Of a DNA stretch of 64,000 nucleotides, positions 48,001 to 56,710 are shown in pieces. The position numbers and the translations under genes are program-made. The stretch's first letter is position 1. Each line of letters opens with the position of its first letter. Source of the DNA: JAPORK01 sp026710285 (GTDB lineage Bacteria > Pseudomonadota > Gammaproteobacteria > Pseudomonadales > Endozoicomonadaceae); contig OZ241746.1 of the NCBI GenBank assembly GCA_965201045.1, forward strand, positions 3,472,001 to 3,536,000. The letters are read 5' to 3'. The notes below the pieces were generated by a model that was given only the letters and a program-made list of their open reading frames with translations, was not told where the DNA came from and made no database searches.

Positions 48001-50632
48001 ACAGATTGCAACGGCCACAATACCATCCGGACACTTATTCTCCTGGCAATATAATCATTTAAATTTGCCCATTAGTGAATCAACAGATAATCAGCAACAA
48101 TGGACTATTGATTATGATCCTGTGACTTTAAGTTTATACAAAAAAACAGATATAACCGGCATTACAACGTATATTTATAGTGATGATGGACTGATAAAAC
48201 ATTTAACTCATACCGGGAAGAACCATTATCCTGACTATCAGCTACAGTGGCAGTATGACAGTAACCGTCGTCTTGTGAATACGACAGATATTTCGGGTAA
48301 TAAAACAAGCACTAAATATGACTGGCTGGGACGTATTGCTCTTATTAATTATTACTCTTATAAAAAGCATCATACTGAAACATTGTTTATGCCTGTTTAC
48401 GATGGTTTTTCCCGTATACAGCATCTTGATTATGGCAGCAGCATGTACCGTACATTTCACTATGATTTGTGGGGGAATAAAGATCAGATCGTTGATACAC
48501 AAAGAGGAAAATCTATATCTGAATGGATAATGACTTATGATATTAGTAGTAATATTGCGATGATTCGTCAAAAAGCAAAACAGAAACAATATGGTATATT
48601 ACATTATCAATATGATGTACTGGACAATCTGGTTAGCATGTATTGTCAGGGTTCATCCGGTTTACCATTATGCCCGCATGATACGTCACTTGCCGGTTCA
48701 AAATTAACCCGGGCACCGGTTATTACCCGACAAAATTATACTTTTACACCACTTAACCGACTGACCAGCGTTAAAGAAACATTACAACTCACACAGCATG
48801 AGAAAACATTAAGCAAATTAACTGATTACCATTATAATGACTCTTTTGCTCCTTTACGTCTTCAGCAAATCAGTACATCCTGGAATCAGAGAAAATCTGT
48901 TGTGCAAAAATTTTCTTACGATGACATGGGTAATATGACAGTGGATGGACAAAATAACCATATCAGTTATAACAAAATGAATGAAATTACTCAAGTTATT
49001 TCATCAGTAGGAAAGCAAAGTAGTTATACCTATGATGGTGACGGACAAAAAGTGATGGAAAAGAGTCCAAATGGTATCAGTTATCTTTTTTATCGTGGCG
49101 GTGCACTCATTAATGAAAAAATTATCAGTCCGGGGCAGGATATACATATTACCGGTTATTTGGGGGTTGCCAAAACCATAGATGGGGTGATCAGTGAATA
49201 TTATGAAAGCAGTTATAAAGGTGATATTGTTGGTATTTTTAGAAAAAAAGCCAGCAAACAGTATCAGTTCAGTCAACGTAATATTTACAGTCCATATGGT
49301 ATGGTATGGCATAAAAAAGCTAAAACATTTCCTTTATATAAACAGACTTTACAGGGTTTTGATGGTGAGCGAACCGATCCTTTTACCGGGTGGCAGTTTT
49401 TAGGTAACGGTAATCGAACGTATAATCCAGAGCAGCATTATTTCCTTAGTGAGGATCCGGCAGGTGATGGTTATGCTTTTGGTAGCAATAACCCGATTAT
49501 GAATACTGATCCTTCCGGTAACAGCCCGCAATGGCTGGGAGAAATTTTTAAGTGGACGAGCTACATCAGCACCATGGGATTAAGTGCATTGCATCAGCGC
49601 TGGGCTAATATTACCGCATCAATTATTCAGGCAGGATGTACAGTTGCTACCCTGGGAGCAACAGTTGCCAGTGCAGGCAGTGCTGCGCTGGCAGGTGTCA
49701 TAGCCGGCACAGCTGCTATCGGTAGTATTCCTGTTGTCGCTGCTGCAATACCTGCCAATAAAGGATTTAATATTGCAGGAAAAATTATCGGCATGGCAGA
49801 AATGGCTGTTACAGTTGCAGCAGGAATGGTTGGTTTTCTACCCTTTGCTACAGCAGGAGAAGGCGCAGCAGAAGATTTTCCACTGGTACAGCTCCCTTTT
49901 AAGATGCTTAAAGCAAGGCAGGAAACAGGCATAGTCCTGGATGATGTGTCAGTTGCTACTCTTGATATGCCTGTACAAGATTACCGACAATTATCACTAT
50001 CTCCTGCTGTTTCTTTTTCTTTAAGCCATATCTTAAAAGCATCATCCAGTTTTTTTAGAGAAGGTTCTTTGTCCTACTTAAACTTTACTGATGAGCAGTC
50101 TGTTATAGATGCGTTGACTTTGTTGCGTTCTTCAGCTTTAAAAGACCACATAGGCTGCGATACCAGCTGTATTTTACTGATGCATCAGATGGTCGGAAAA
50201 ACACTCAATATAATGAGTCTGGACCATTTTTTATCTATACGACAGAAGTTTTCTGCAGGTGAAGCTCTTTCGCCAGATCATCCTTATCTTAAGGCTTTAA
50301 AAAATATTTTGGAATCAATACAAGGATTTCAAAAAGGATCAAGATACAATATTGGCAGATATTCTTTTAAAACATTGAAACGTATATTTTTTAACAAAAA
50401 TTACGCTATGGTTAGTGGTTATGATCATATGGCTATAATGTATAAGATGGAGAAAGGTTGTGCTAGAACTGTTTCGCCTGTCTGGGGTGTTTATCAGTTT
50501 AGTGATAATAGTATAGATATTATATCAGTTGATAAAAAAGGACTTCATGAAAAAATATTTCCAAATCCTTACTTCAATGAATTAGTTATCAGTGGTTATA
50601 TGAAAATAAATAAATTTATTGAACCACTATAG
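45083..50632 (+). CDS. RHS-6: exported RHS/YD-repeat protein, chimera of RHS-7 (5') and RHS-5 (3')
   Basis: The 1,849-residue product has the second-subfamily architecture: signal segment (WYCCCIVTILLFGYV), DPRTG, YD shell, RHS core ending DPSGN (1476-1480), hydrophobic region, and a C-terminal domain with C1692, C1696 and H1782. The first ~231 residues, plus the upstream leader, are almost the same as in RHS-7. From residue ~232 the protein follows RHS-5, with about five amino-acid changes up to residue ~1625. The C-terminal domain then differs from RHS-5 at roughly 25 positions, while the last 50 residues match again. AAGGT precedes the ATG. The stop is followed by a 269 bp spacer without ORF. 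Confidence 0.9.
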   Translation: MLIRYKWYCCCIVTILLFGYVESLFCTASQIQSSSFINKETNSFDDVYNRTYRAIKKNNDQSELNIKKTEKRTISSESTRSESWSNAFNFKKVWGSTVDPRTGILSTWVKTGSMLSNLGHGPDINLEVSYNSNASANPDGLGTGWNWNLTHFNLKTHQLTTSFGQNFYLHKQPDGHWWPLYHKFHDIDVQGDISTHFIITYANGLRETLNHQGYEVRLEQQDGWSVYFSYESGTHLLQSVKDDEGHSIKLYRIKNYISVISEGNKGKPVVVLIKKNNNELHSITLPAFSHHNSHGIYFHYLQHLMNGVDYPTGLKTRIIYNCSYEMKFSVIAALSPHALCVAVKEIINPGFGQPIMVSRYHYGTTNINEHNYLGFNSGLNITVHSTKDRLFEVPANYTYTTEQDNGLIREIRTYNKYHLMTDEKQVSDRTGYTLSSVHYFFCRTDQSDGCTHTSFDDLPVFYSFPLKIVTRVWGDISETPAETTVTAEYDSQGRVIRQTDALGRVTLNRYCPLKGDAACPAVTKEWSFGTLTESTALYPTHTEENITPLFPVTTRNYYRREINHNRKGYISVLDHQIQQAGKQQLIMTNYYYNNPKNLLTYGLLKKSILTGYQNGTDFPDSVIQDYYYIKSVDNNTKTTYSAIELSESKRQISSYITTSLFTNQVLKVEDAEKKDSDIYCYDKWDRLIKTERAFGTPFAASIHYHYTISENLNQMLITTVNGLQKKILFDGTGKVLESFTEAIDREGKKQPDHWWPVEKTSYDKYGRIARHSSYIIDTFGHAKRLDITQDYDDTGRAVRVHLPDGGLTVIRYDDSDKCVISYQQNAQGEHSVLSVSRANILGKPVKQWVLPAIKEKLPSIKLLCLKSDKQPEARVSVITYDGFGRQITIQDPAGKIVRQYYDSMGRLTDTIGPAGNRMHRVYNLMGQVVQSWAYPVSGGSYLLSSSGYNRAGQLIWSAGEDGKHTVYTYTEDGQIATATIPSGHLFSWQYNHLNLPISESTDNQQQWTIDYDPVTLSLYKKTDITGITTYIYSDDGLIKHLTHTGKNHYPDYQLQWQYDSNRRLVNTTDISGNKTSTKYDWLGRIALINYYSYKKHHTETLFMPVYDGFSRIQHLDYGSSMYRTFHYDLWGNKDQIVDTQRGKSISEWIMTYDISSNIAMIRQKAKQKQYGILHYQYDVLDNLVSMYCQGSSGLPLCPHDTSLAGSKLTRAPVITRQNYTFTPLNRLTSVKETLQLTQHEKTLSKLTDYHYNDSFAPLRLQQISTSWNQRKSVVQKFSYDDMGNMTVDGQNNHISYNKMNEITQVISSVGKQSSYTYDGDGQKVMEKSPNGISYLFYRGGALINEKIISPGQDIHITGYLGVAKTIDGVISEYYESSYKGDIVGIFRKKASKQYQFSQRNIYSPYGMVWHKKAKTFPLYKQTLQGFDGERTDPFTGWQFLGNGNRTYNPEQHYFLSEDPAGDGYAFGSNNPIMNTDPSGNSPQWLGEIFKWTSYISTMGLSALHQRWANITASIIQAGCTVATLGATVASAGSAALAGVIAGTAAIGSIPVVAAAIPANKGFNIAGKIIGMAEMAVTVAAGMVGFLPFATAGEGAAEDFPLVQLPFKMLKARQETGIVLDDVSVATLDMPVQDYRQLSLSPAVSFSLSHILKASSSFFREGSLSYLNFTDEQSVIDALTLLRSSALKDHIGCDTSCILLMHQMVGKTLNIMSLDHFLSIRQKFSAGEALSPDHPYLKALKNILESIQGFQKGSRYNIGRYSFKTLKRIFFNKNYAMVSGYDHMAIMYKMEKGCARTVSPVWGVYQFSDNSIDIISVDKKGLHEKIFPNPYFNELVISGYMKINKFIEPL
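45740..45775. other. Recombination junction in RHS-6
   Basis: Left of this interval RHS-6 agrees with RHS-7 and differs from RHS-5 (for example G at 45739, where RHS-5 has A). Right of it RHS-6 agrees with RHS-5 and differs from RHS-7 (T at 45776, where RHS-7 has C). Within the 36 bases all three are identical, so the crossover lies here. Confidence 0.75.
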
Positions 50633-50819
50633 TTTATCTTAACTAAAAATATTATAGATTAGGATTTGTTAGTAAATTGTTGTTTATTTTTATGTAAAAA
50701 TGATAACGATATTATTATAATAATAATTATTTTAAAAGAAATTTATCGATTAAAAAAAATTCTATTCTGAAGTAAATCATCTTATTCATCTGAATCCACT
50801 GAATTCGATCTGTTTTGGT

Positions 50820-50901
50820 ATTATTGGTAAACTATTTTACCTTGTTCATGAACAGTCACAAATAATTTTATCTGTATATTCATTTATTAAAAGGTATTAA
50901 C
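50820..50901 (+). promoter_or_regulatory. Conserved leader of RHS-7
   Basis: This is nearly the same as the RHS-6 leader, with the TGTTCATGAACA palindrome and AAGGT before the ATG. The whole spacer 50633-50901 differs from 44814-45082 at only a few bases, as expected for a recent tandem duplication. Confidence 0.5.
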
Positions 50902-53900
50902 ATGCTCATTAGATATAAGTGGTATTGTTGTTGTATTGTAACTATTTTATTATTTGGTTATGTAGAAAGTCTGTTTTGCACAGCCTCTCAAATACAAAGC
51001 AGTAGTTTTATTAATAAAGAGACTAATTCTTTTGATGATGTATATAATAGAACTTACAGAGCAATAAAAAAAAATAATGATCAATCTGAATTAAATATAA
51101 AAAAAACAGAGAAAAGAACCATTTCTTCTGAATCTACTCGATCAGAATCATGGTCAAATGCATTTAATTTTAAAAAAGTATGGGGAAGCACTGTTGATCC
51201 ACGTACAGGTATTCTCAGTACCTGGGTAAAAACAGGTAGTATGCTCAGTAACTTAGGGCATGGTCCTGATATCAATCTTCAAGTCAGTTATAGTAGCAAT
51301 GCGTCAGCTAACCCTGACGGACTGGGAACGGGTTGGAATTGGAATCTGACTCATTTCAATTTGAAGACACATCAACTTACCACATCTTTTGGTCAGAATT
51401 TTTATTTACATAAACAACCCGATGGTCACTGGTGGCCACTATATCATAAATTTCATGATATAGATGTTCAGGGGGATATTAGTACACATTTTATTATTAC
51501 TTATGCAAATGGTTTGCGGGAAACGCTCAACCATCAGGGTTATGAAGTTCGTCTTGAGCAGCAGGATGGATGGAGCGTTTATTTTAGTTATGAACCGGGT
51601 ACACCTCTGTTACAATCAGTAAAAGATGATGAAGGACATAGCATTAAATTATGCAGGACAAGAAATTATATTTCAGTTATCAGTCAGGGAAATCAGGGAA
51701 AGCCGGTGGTCGTATTAATCCATAAAAAAAATAATGAATTACGCAGTATCACACTGCCTTTATTTAGTGGATATCAAGGTCACGGAATTTACTTTCATTA
51801 TGTACAACATTTTATGACAGGTGTTGATTATCCTACGGGATTAAAAAATCACATAATTTATAACTGTAGTTATGAAATAAAAATTCCGGAAAATAGTACT
51901 GTATCATCTCATGCTCTGTGTGCTGTTGTTAAACAAACAGTTGATCCTGGCTTTGGTCAATCTGTAATGGTCAGCCGTTATCATTATGGTACAACAAATA
52001 CAAATCAACATAATTATCTCGGTTTTAATGCAGGATTAAATATTTCAGGTCATTCATCAAAAGACAGATTATTTGAAGTACCGGCAAGTTATACTTATAC
52101 AGCTGAACAAGATAATGGTCTTATAAGGGAAATACGCACTTACAATAAATACCACCTGATGACAGATGAGAAACAGATCAGTGACCGAACCGGACATATT
52201 TTATCAGCAGTGCACTATTTTTTCTGTCGTACTGATCAGCGTGATGGTTGTGCGCATACCTCTTTTGCTGATTTGCCTGTTTTTTACAGTTTACCTCTGA
52301 AAATAGTAACCCGGGTTTGGGGAGATATATCAGATACTCCTGCTGTAACCACAGTAATGGCCGACTATGATTCACAAGGAAGAATTATCAAGCAAATAGA
52401 CAATTTTGGTCGTGTAACAATTAACAGTTACTGTCCGCTAAAAGGTGATGAGGCTTGTCCGGTTGCTGCAAAAGGATGGACTTTTGGTTCACTAACTGAA
52501 TCTACCATACGATACCCTGCTTATACTAAAGTAAATACAGTGTCACTTCTGCCCATAATAACCCGGAATTATTATCGCAGAGAAATGAATCATAATGGAA
52601 AAGGTTATATCTCTGTACTGGATCATCAGATACAACAGGCAGGTAAACAACAGTTAACTACAACCAACTATTATTATGATAACCCTAAAGATCTGTTAAC
52701 TTATGGTTTATTAAAAAAGAGTACACTCACAGAACAGCAAAATGGAGTAAAATCACCAGAGTCTGTAAGCAAAGATTTTTGTTACATAAAAAGTCTTGAT
52801 AATTACACTAAAACCACGTATAGCACCATTGAATTATCTAAAAATAAATATCAGGTATCATCTTATGTTACCACGAGTTTGTTTACTAATCAGGTGTTAA
52901 AAGTAGAAGATGCAGAAAAAAAAGACAGCAATCGTTATTACTATGATCAGTGGGACCGGCTAATAAAGACAGAGCGTGCTGCCAATACTCCTTTTGCTGC
53001 CAGTATTCATTATCACTATACGATAACTGAAAATCTCAACCAGGTGCTGGTTACAGCAGTAAATGGTTTACAGAAAAAAATTATTTTCGATGGTGTTGGA
53101 AGAGTGTTAATGAGTTTTACTGAAGTTATTGACAGCAATGGAAAACAACAGCCAGGTCATTGGTGGCCGGTAGAGAAAATTTGTTACGATAAATATGGGC
53201 GTATTGCCCGAAAAAGCAGCTATATCATCGATGCATTCGGACATGCAACCACACTTAATATTACTCAGGATTATGATGATACAGGCAGAGCTGTCCGGGT
53301 TTATCTTCCCGATGGAAGAATTACTGTTACACACTATGATGATAGTAACCGTTGTGTAATCAGTTATCAGCAAAATAAACAGGATGAACGTTCTGTTATC
53401 TCAGTATCACGGGCTAATATTCTCAGTAAACCAGTCAAACAATGGATATTACCTGCTTTCACAGGTCAGTTACCTCCTGTAAAATCACTCTGTCTCAATA
53501 GTGATAAACAACCTGAAGCTCGGGTTTCTGTAATGACTTATGATGGATTTGGACGACAAATTACAGTACGGGATGCTGCGGGTAGAGTTATCAGACAGTA
53601 TTATGATGCATTGGGGCGATTAACTGATATTATCGATCCTGCCGGAAACAGAATACACAAAGTATATAACCTGACAGGACAAGTTATACAGTCGTGGATA
53701 TATCCTGTTTCAGGAGGATATTATCTTTTGTCATCTGCCGGTTATAATAGAGCAGGACAGCTGATATGGAGTGCAGGAGAAGATGGTAAGCATACTGTCT
53801 ATACCTATACAACAGACGGGCAGATTGCAACAGTTACAACACCGTCCGGACATATAATTTCATGGCAGTATAATATTTTAAATTTTCCTGTCAGTAAATT

Positions 53901-56442
53901 AATAGATAATCAACAGCAATGGATTGCTGACTATAATCCTGTTACTTTAAATTTATGCAAAAAAACTGACATTACAGGTGTTACAACTCACATTTATCGT
54001 GACGACGGATTAATACAGCAATCAACTCATACCGGAAAAAATAACTACCCTGATTATCAGTTGTCATGGAAATATGATAATAACCGGCGTATTATCAGTA
54101 CTACAGATATTTCCGGTAATAAAACAAATACAGAATATGACTGGCTGGGACGTGTTTTTCGTATTAAGTATCAGGCTCATCAGAATATTCATGCAGAAAC
54201 ACTGTTGTTGCCTGCTTATGATAGTTTTTCCCGTATACAGAATGTTTATTATGGTAGTGGTATGTATCGTTCATTTCATTATGATTCGTGGGGACACAAA
54301 GATCAGGTTACTGATACACAAATGAAAAAACGCATATCTAAATGGAAAATGATCTATGATGTTAACGGTAATATTACGATGCTCAGCCAAAAAGTGAAAA
54401 CTAAACAATACGGTATGTTGCATTATCAGTATGATGTACTGGACAATCTGGTGAATATGCACTGTCAGGGTTCACCGGGCTTGCCACTGTGCCCGCACGA
54501 TACATCTTTTACCGGTTCAAAGCTGACACAGGCACCGATAATTACCCGACAAAATTATACTTTTACACCGCTTAACCGGCTGGCCAGTGTTCAGGAAACG
54601 TTACAAACCACACAACAAAAGCAAACATTCAGCAAAGTAACTGGTTATTATTATACTGATTATTCTGCACCTTTACGTCTTCAGCAAATCAGTACAGCCT
54701 GGAATCATCACAAACCTGCACTGCAAAATTTTTCCTATGATGATATGGGTAATATGACAGCAGATGGACAAAATAATCATATCAGTTATAACAGAATGAA
54801 TGAGATTACCCGGGTTATTTCATCAGCAGGAAAAAAGAGTAACTATATTTACGATGGTAGTGGACAAAAAGTGATGGAAAAGAGTTCAGAGGGTATTAGT
54901 TATCTTTTTTATCGTGGTGGTAAACTCATCAATGAAAAAATTATTAGTCCGGGGCAGAATTTACATATTACCGGTTATCTGGGTATTGCTAAAACCACAG
55001 ACGGGATGATAAATGAATATTATCAAAAGAGTTATAAGGGTGATATTACCGGAATTTTCAAAAAAAATAACAATGGACAGTACATGTTTAATCAGCATAT
55101 TATTTATAGTCCATATGGTATGGTATGGCATAAAAAGTCTGAAACCCTTCTCTTATATCAACAAACGTTACAAGGGTTTGATGGTGAGAGAACGGATGCT
55201 TCCACTGGATGGCAATTTTTAGGTAACGGTAATCGGACGTACAATCCAACCGGACGTTATTTTCTCAGTGAAGATCCGGCAGGTGATGGTTATACTTTTG
55301 GCAGTAATAACCCGATTATGAATACTGATCCTTCTGGTAACAGCCCGCAGTGGCTGGGAGAAATTTTCAAGTGGACGAGCTACATCAGCACGATGGGGTT
55401 AAGTGCATTGCACCAGTGCTGGGCTAATATTACTGCATCAGTTATTCAGGCTGGATGTACCATTGCCACCTTGGGAGCAGCAGTTGCCAGTGCTGGTATT
55501 GCTGCTGTGGCAGGGGTTGTAGCTGGTACAGCGACAATTGGCAGTATTCCCGTTGTTGCTGCTGCAATCCCTGCCAATAAAGGGCTTAATATTGCTGGAA
55601 AAATTATTGGTATGGCAGAAATGGCTGTTACAGTTGCTGCCGGTTTATGTAGTTTTCTACCCTTTGCTGCAGCAGGGGATGAAGCAGAAAATATTCCTCT
55701 TGGTGAAATTCCTTTTAATATGCTTAAAACAACGAAGTTAATGGGTGGAATAAATGTGAATGATCCATTGATTTCTTTGGTTGAGATCGAACCTGTACAA
55801 GTCTCTGTAATACTAACACAACAACCTCCTCTTAATCATTTATCGTTAAGCGATATCTTAAAAGAATCACCCTGTTTTGTTAGAACCATGGATCACAATT
55901 TATTAATGTTTACTGATAAGCAGTCCGTTGCAGATGCATGGGTTTCATTATGTTCTTCACCATTTGCTGCTAGTATGGGTTGTGATACCGGTTGTATTTT
56001 ACTGGCACATCAGATAACAGGGAAACCTCTTAATATATGGATGCTGGCAGAGTTTCTAAGTGTACGACAACAATTTATTGCCGGATGTGAATATCTTTCA
56101 AGATATCATCCTTATATTATAGCTTTAAAGCGTATATTAGAGGGAGCGGGTGATTACAAGCTAAGATATAATGTTGGCAGATATTCTTGTGATAGTTTAA
56201 CACGTATATTCTATGAGTGGACTTATATCATGTTGAGTGGTTATGATCATATGGCAATAGTGGAGAGGGAAGGATTTGGTGCCCCTGGTAAAAAACCTGT
56301 ATGGAAAGTTTATCAATTTGATTATAGTGGTATATTTATTGTAAAAGCTAGTACATATACGCTTCAAACAACCATATTTCCCAACCCTCACTTTCCGAAT
56401 GAATTACTTATTAATGGTTATATGAGAATAAGTAAAAGTTGA
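50902..56442 (+). CDS. RHS-7: exported RHS/YD-repeat protein
   Basis: The 1,846-residue product has its signal peptide and first ~231 residues shared with RHS-6. From SYEPGTPLLQS onward it belongs with RHS-8 and RHS-9. The RHS core ends DPSGN (1476-1480). The Gly/Ala-rich hydrophobic region is followed by the subfamily C-terminal domain with C1694DTGC1698ILL and SGYDH1783MAI; VYQFDYSG replaces the VYQFSDNS of RHS-5 and RHS-6. The core is nearly identical to RHS-8, while the C-terminal domain differs at many positions. The C-terminus is LLINGYMRISKS, shorter than in RHS-5/6. AAGGT precedes the ATG. No gene lies in the 268 bp to RHS-8. Confidence 0.9.
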   Translation: MLIRYKWYCCCIVTILLFGYVESLFCTASQIQSSSFINKETNSFDDVYNRTYRAIKKNNDQSELNIKKTEKRTISSESTRSESWSNAFNFKKVWGSTVDPRTGILSTWVKTGSMLSNLGHGPDINLQVSYSSNASANPDGLGTGWNWNLTHFNLKTHQLTTSFGQNFYLHKQPDGHWWPLYHKFHDIDVQGDISTHFIITYANGLRETLNHQGYEVRLEQQDGWSVYFSYEPGTPLLQSVKDDEGHSIKLCRTRNYISVISQGNQGKPVVVLIHKKNNELRSITLPLFSGYQGHGIYFHYVQHFMTGVDYPTGLKNHIIYNCSYEIKIPENSTVSSHALCAVVKQTVDPGFGQSVMVSRYHYGTTNTNQHNYLGFNAGLNISGHSSKDRLFEVPASYTYTAEQDNGLIREIRTYNKYHLMTDEKQISDRTGHILSAVHYFFCRTDQRDGCAHTSFADLPVFYSLPLKIVTRVWGDISDTPAVTTVMADYDSQGRIIKQIDNFGRVTINSYCPLKGDEACPVAAKGWTFGSLTESTIRYPAYTKVNTVSLLPIITRNYYRREMNHNGKGYISVLDHQIQQAGKQQLTTTNYYYDNPKDLLTYGLLKKSTLTEQQNGVKSPESVSKDFCYIKSLDNYTKTTYSTIELSKNKYQVSSYVTTSLFTNQVLKVEDAEKKDSNRYYYDQWDRLIKTERAANTPFAASIHYHYTITENLNQVLVTAVNGLQKKIIFDGVGRVLMSFTEVIDSNGKQQPGHWWPVEKICYDKYGRIARKSSYIIDAFGHATTLNITQDYDDTGRAVRVYLPDGRITVTHYDDSNRCVISYQQNKQDERSVISVSRANILSKPVKQWILPAFTGQLPPVKSLCLNSDKQPEARVSVMTYDGFGRQITVRDAAGRVIRQYYDALGRLTDIIDPAGNRIHKVYNLTGQVIQSWIYPVSGGYYLLSSAGYNRAGQLIWSAGEDGKHTVYTYTTDGQIATVTTPSGHIISWQYNILNFPVSKLIDNQQQWIADYNPVTLNLCKKTDITGVTTHIYRDDGLIQQSTHTGKNNYPDYQLSWKYDNNRRIISTTDISGNKTNTEYDWLGRVFRIKYQAHQNIHAETLLLPAYDSFSRIQNVYYGSGMYRSFHYDSWGHKDQVTDTQMKKRISKWKMIYDVNGNITMLSQKVKTKQYGMLHYQYDVLDNLVNMHCQGSPGLPLCPHDTSFTGSKLTQAPIITRQNYTFTPLNRLASVQETLQTTQQKQTFSKVTGYYYTDYSAPLRLQQISTAWNHHKPALQNFSYDDMGNMTADGQNNHISYNRMNEITRVISSAGKKSNYIYDGSGQKVMEKSSEGISYLFYRGGKLINEKIISPGQNLHITGYLGIAKTTDGMINEYYQKSYKGDITGIFKKNNNGQYMFNQHIIYSPYGMVWHKKSETLLLYQQTLQGFDGERTDASTGWQFLGNGNRTYNPTGRYFLSEDPAGDGYTFGSNNPIMNTDPSGNSPQWLGEIFKWTSYISTMGLSALHQCWANITASVIQAGCTIATLGAAVASAGIAAVAGVVAGTATIGSIPVVAAAIPANKGLNIAGKIIGMAEMAVTVAAGLCSFLPFAAAGDEAENIPLGEIPFNMLKTTKLMGGINVNDPLISLVEIEPVQVSVILTQQPPLNHLSLSDILKESPCFVRTMDHNLLMFTDKQSVADAWVSLCSSPFAASMGCDTGCILLAHQITGKPLNIWMLAEFLSVRQQFIAGCEYLSRYHPYIIALKRILEGAGDYKLRYNVGRYSCDSLTRIFYEWTYIMLSGYDHMAIVEREGFGAPGKKPVWKVYQFDYSGIFIVKASTYTLQTTIFPNPHFPNELLINGYMRISKS

Positions 56443-56630
56443 GTAAAATGATTAATTATCATTTAAATAGTCATATCCCCAATTTTGATAGTAGTATGTC
56501 GATATATTTACGTAGCAAAAATGAATATTTTCAGACTTTATCCATTCATATGAGCGTTTTGTTCTGTTAAAGAAAATTATCAAAATTGTCTGGTTCATTT
56601 TAACAGCTGAGTATAATTTTTTATGGGATC

Positions 56631-56710
56631 GTTATTTTACTATTTTTACCTTGTGTATAAACAGTTATAAATAGTTTTATCTGTCTGTTTACTTATTAAA
56701 AGACATTAGT
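56631..56710 (+). promoter_or_regulatory. Conserved leader of RHS-8
   Basis: It has the same layout as the RHS-6/RHS-7 leaders: TTATTTTACTATTTTTACC, then TTGTGTATAAACA in place of the perfect palindrome, then AAAAGACATT before ATG. The AAGG ribosome-binding sequence has become AAGAC, which should be weaker. Confidence 0.4.

Noticed and set aside
45083..50632. RHS-5/RHS-6 near-identity taken as an assembly duplication
   Set aside because: The C-terminal domains, leaders and spacers differ at many scattered bases and the junction is a clean homologous crossover, so a real duplication is more likely; long reads would settle it.
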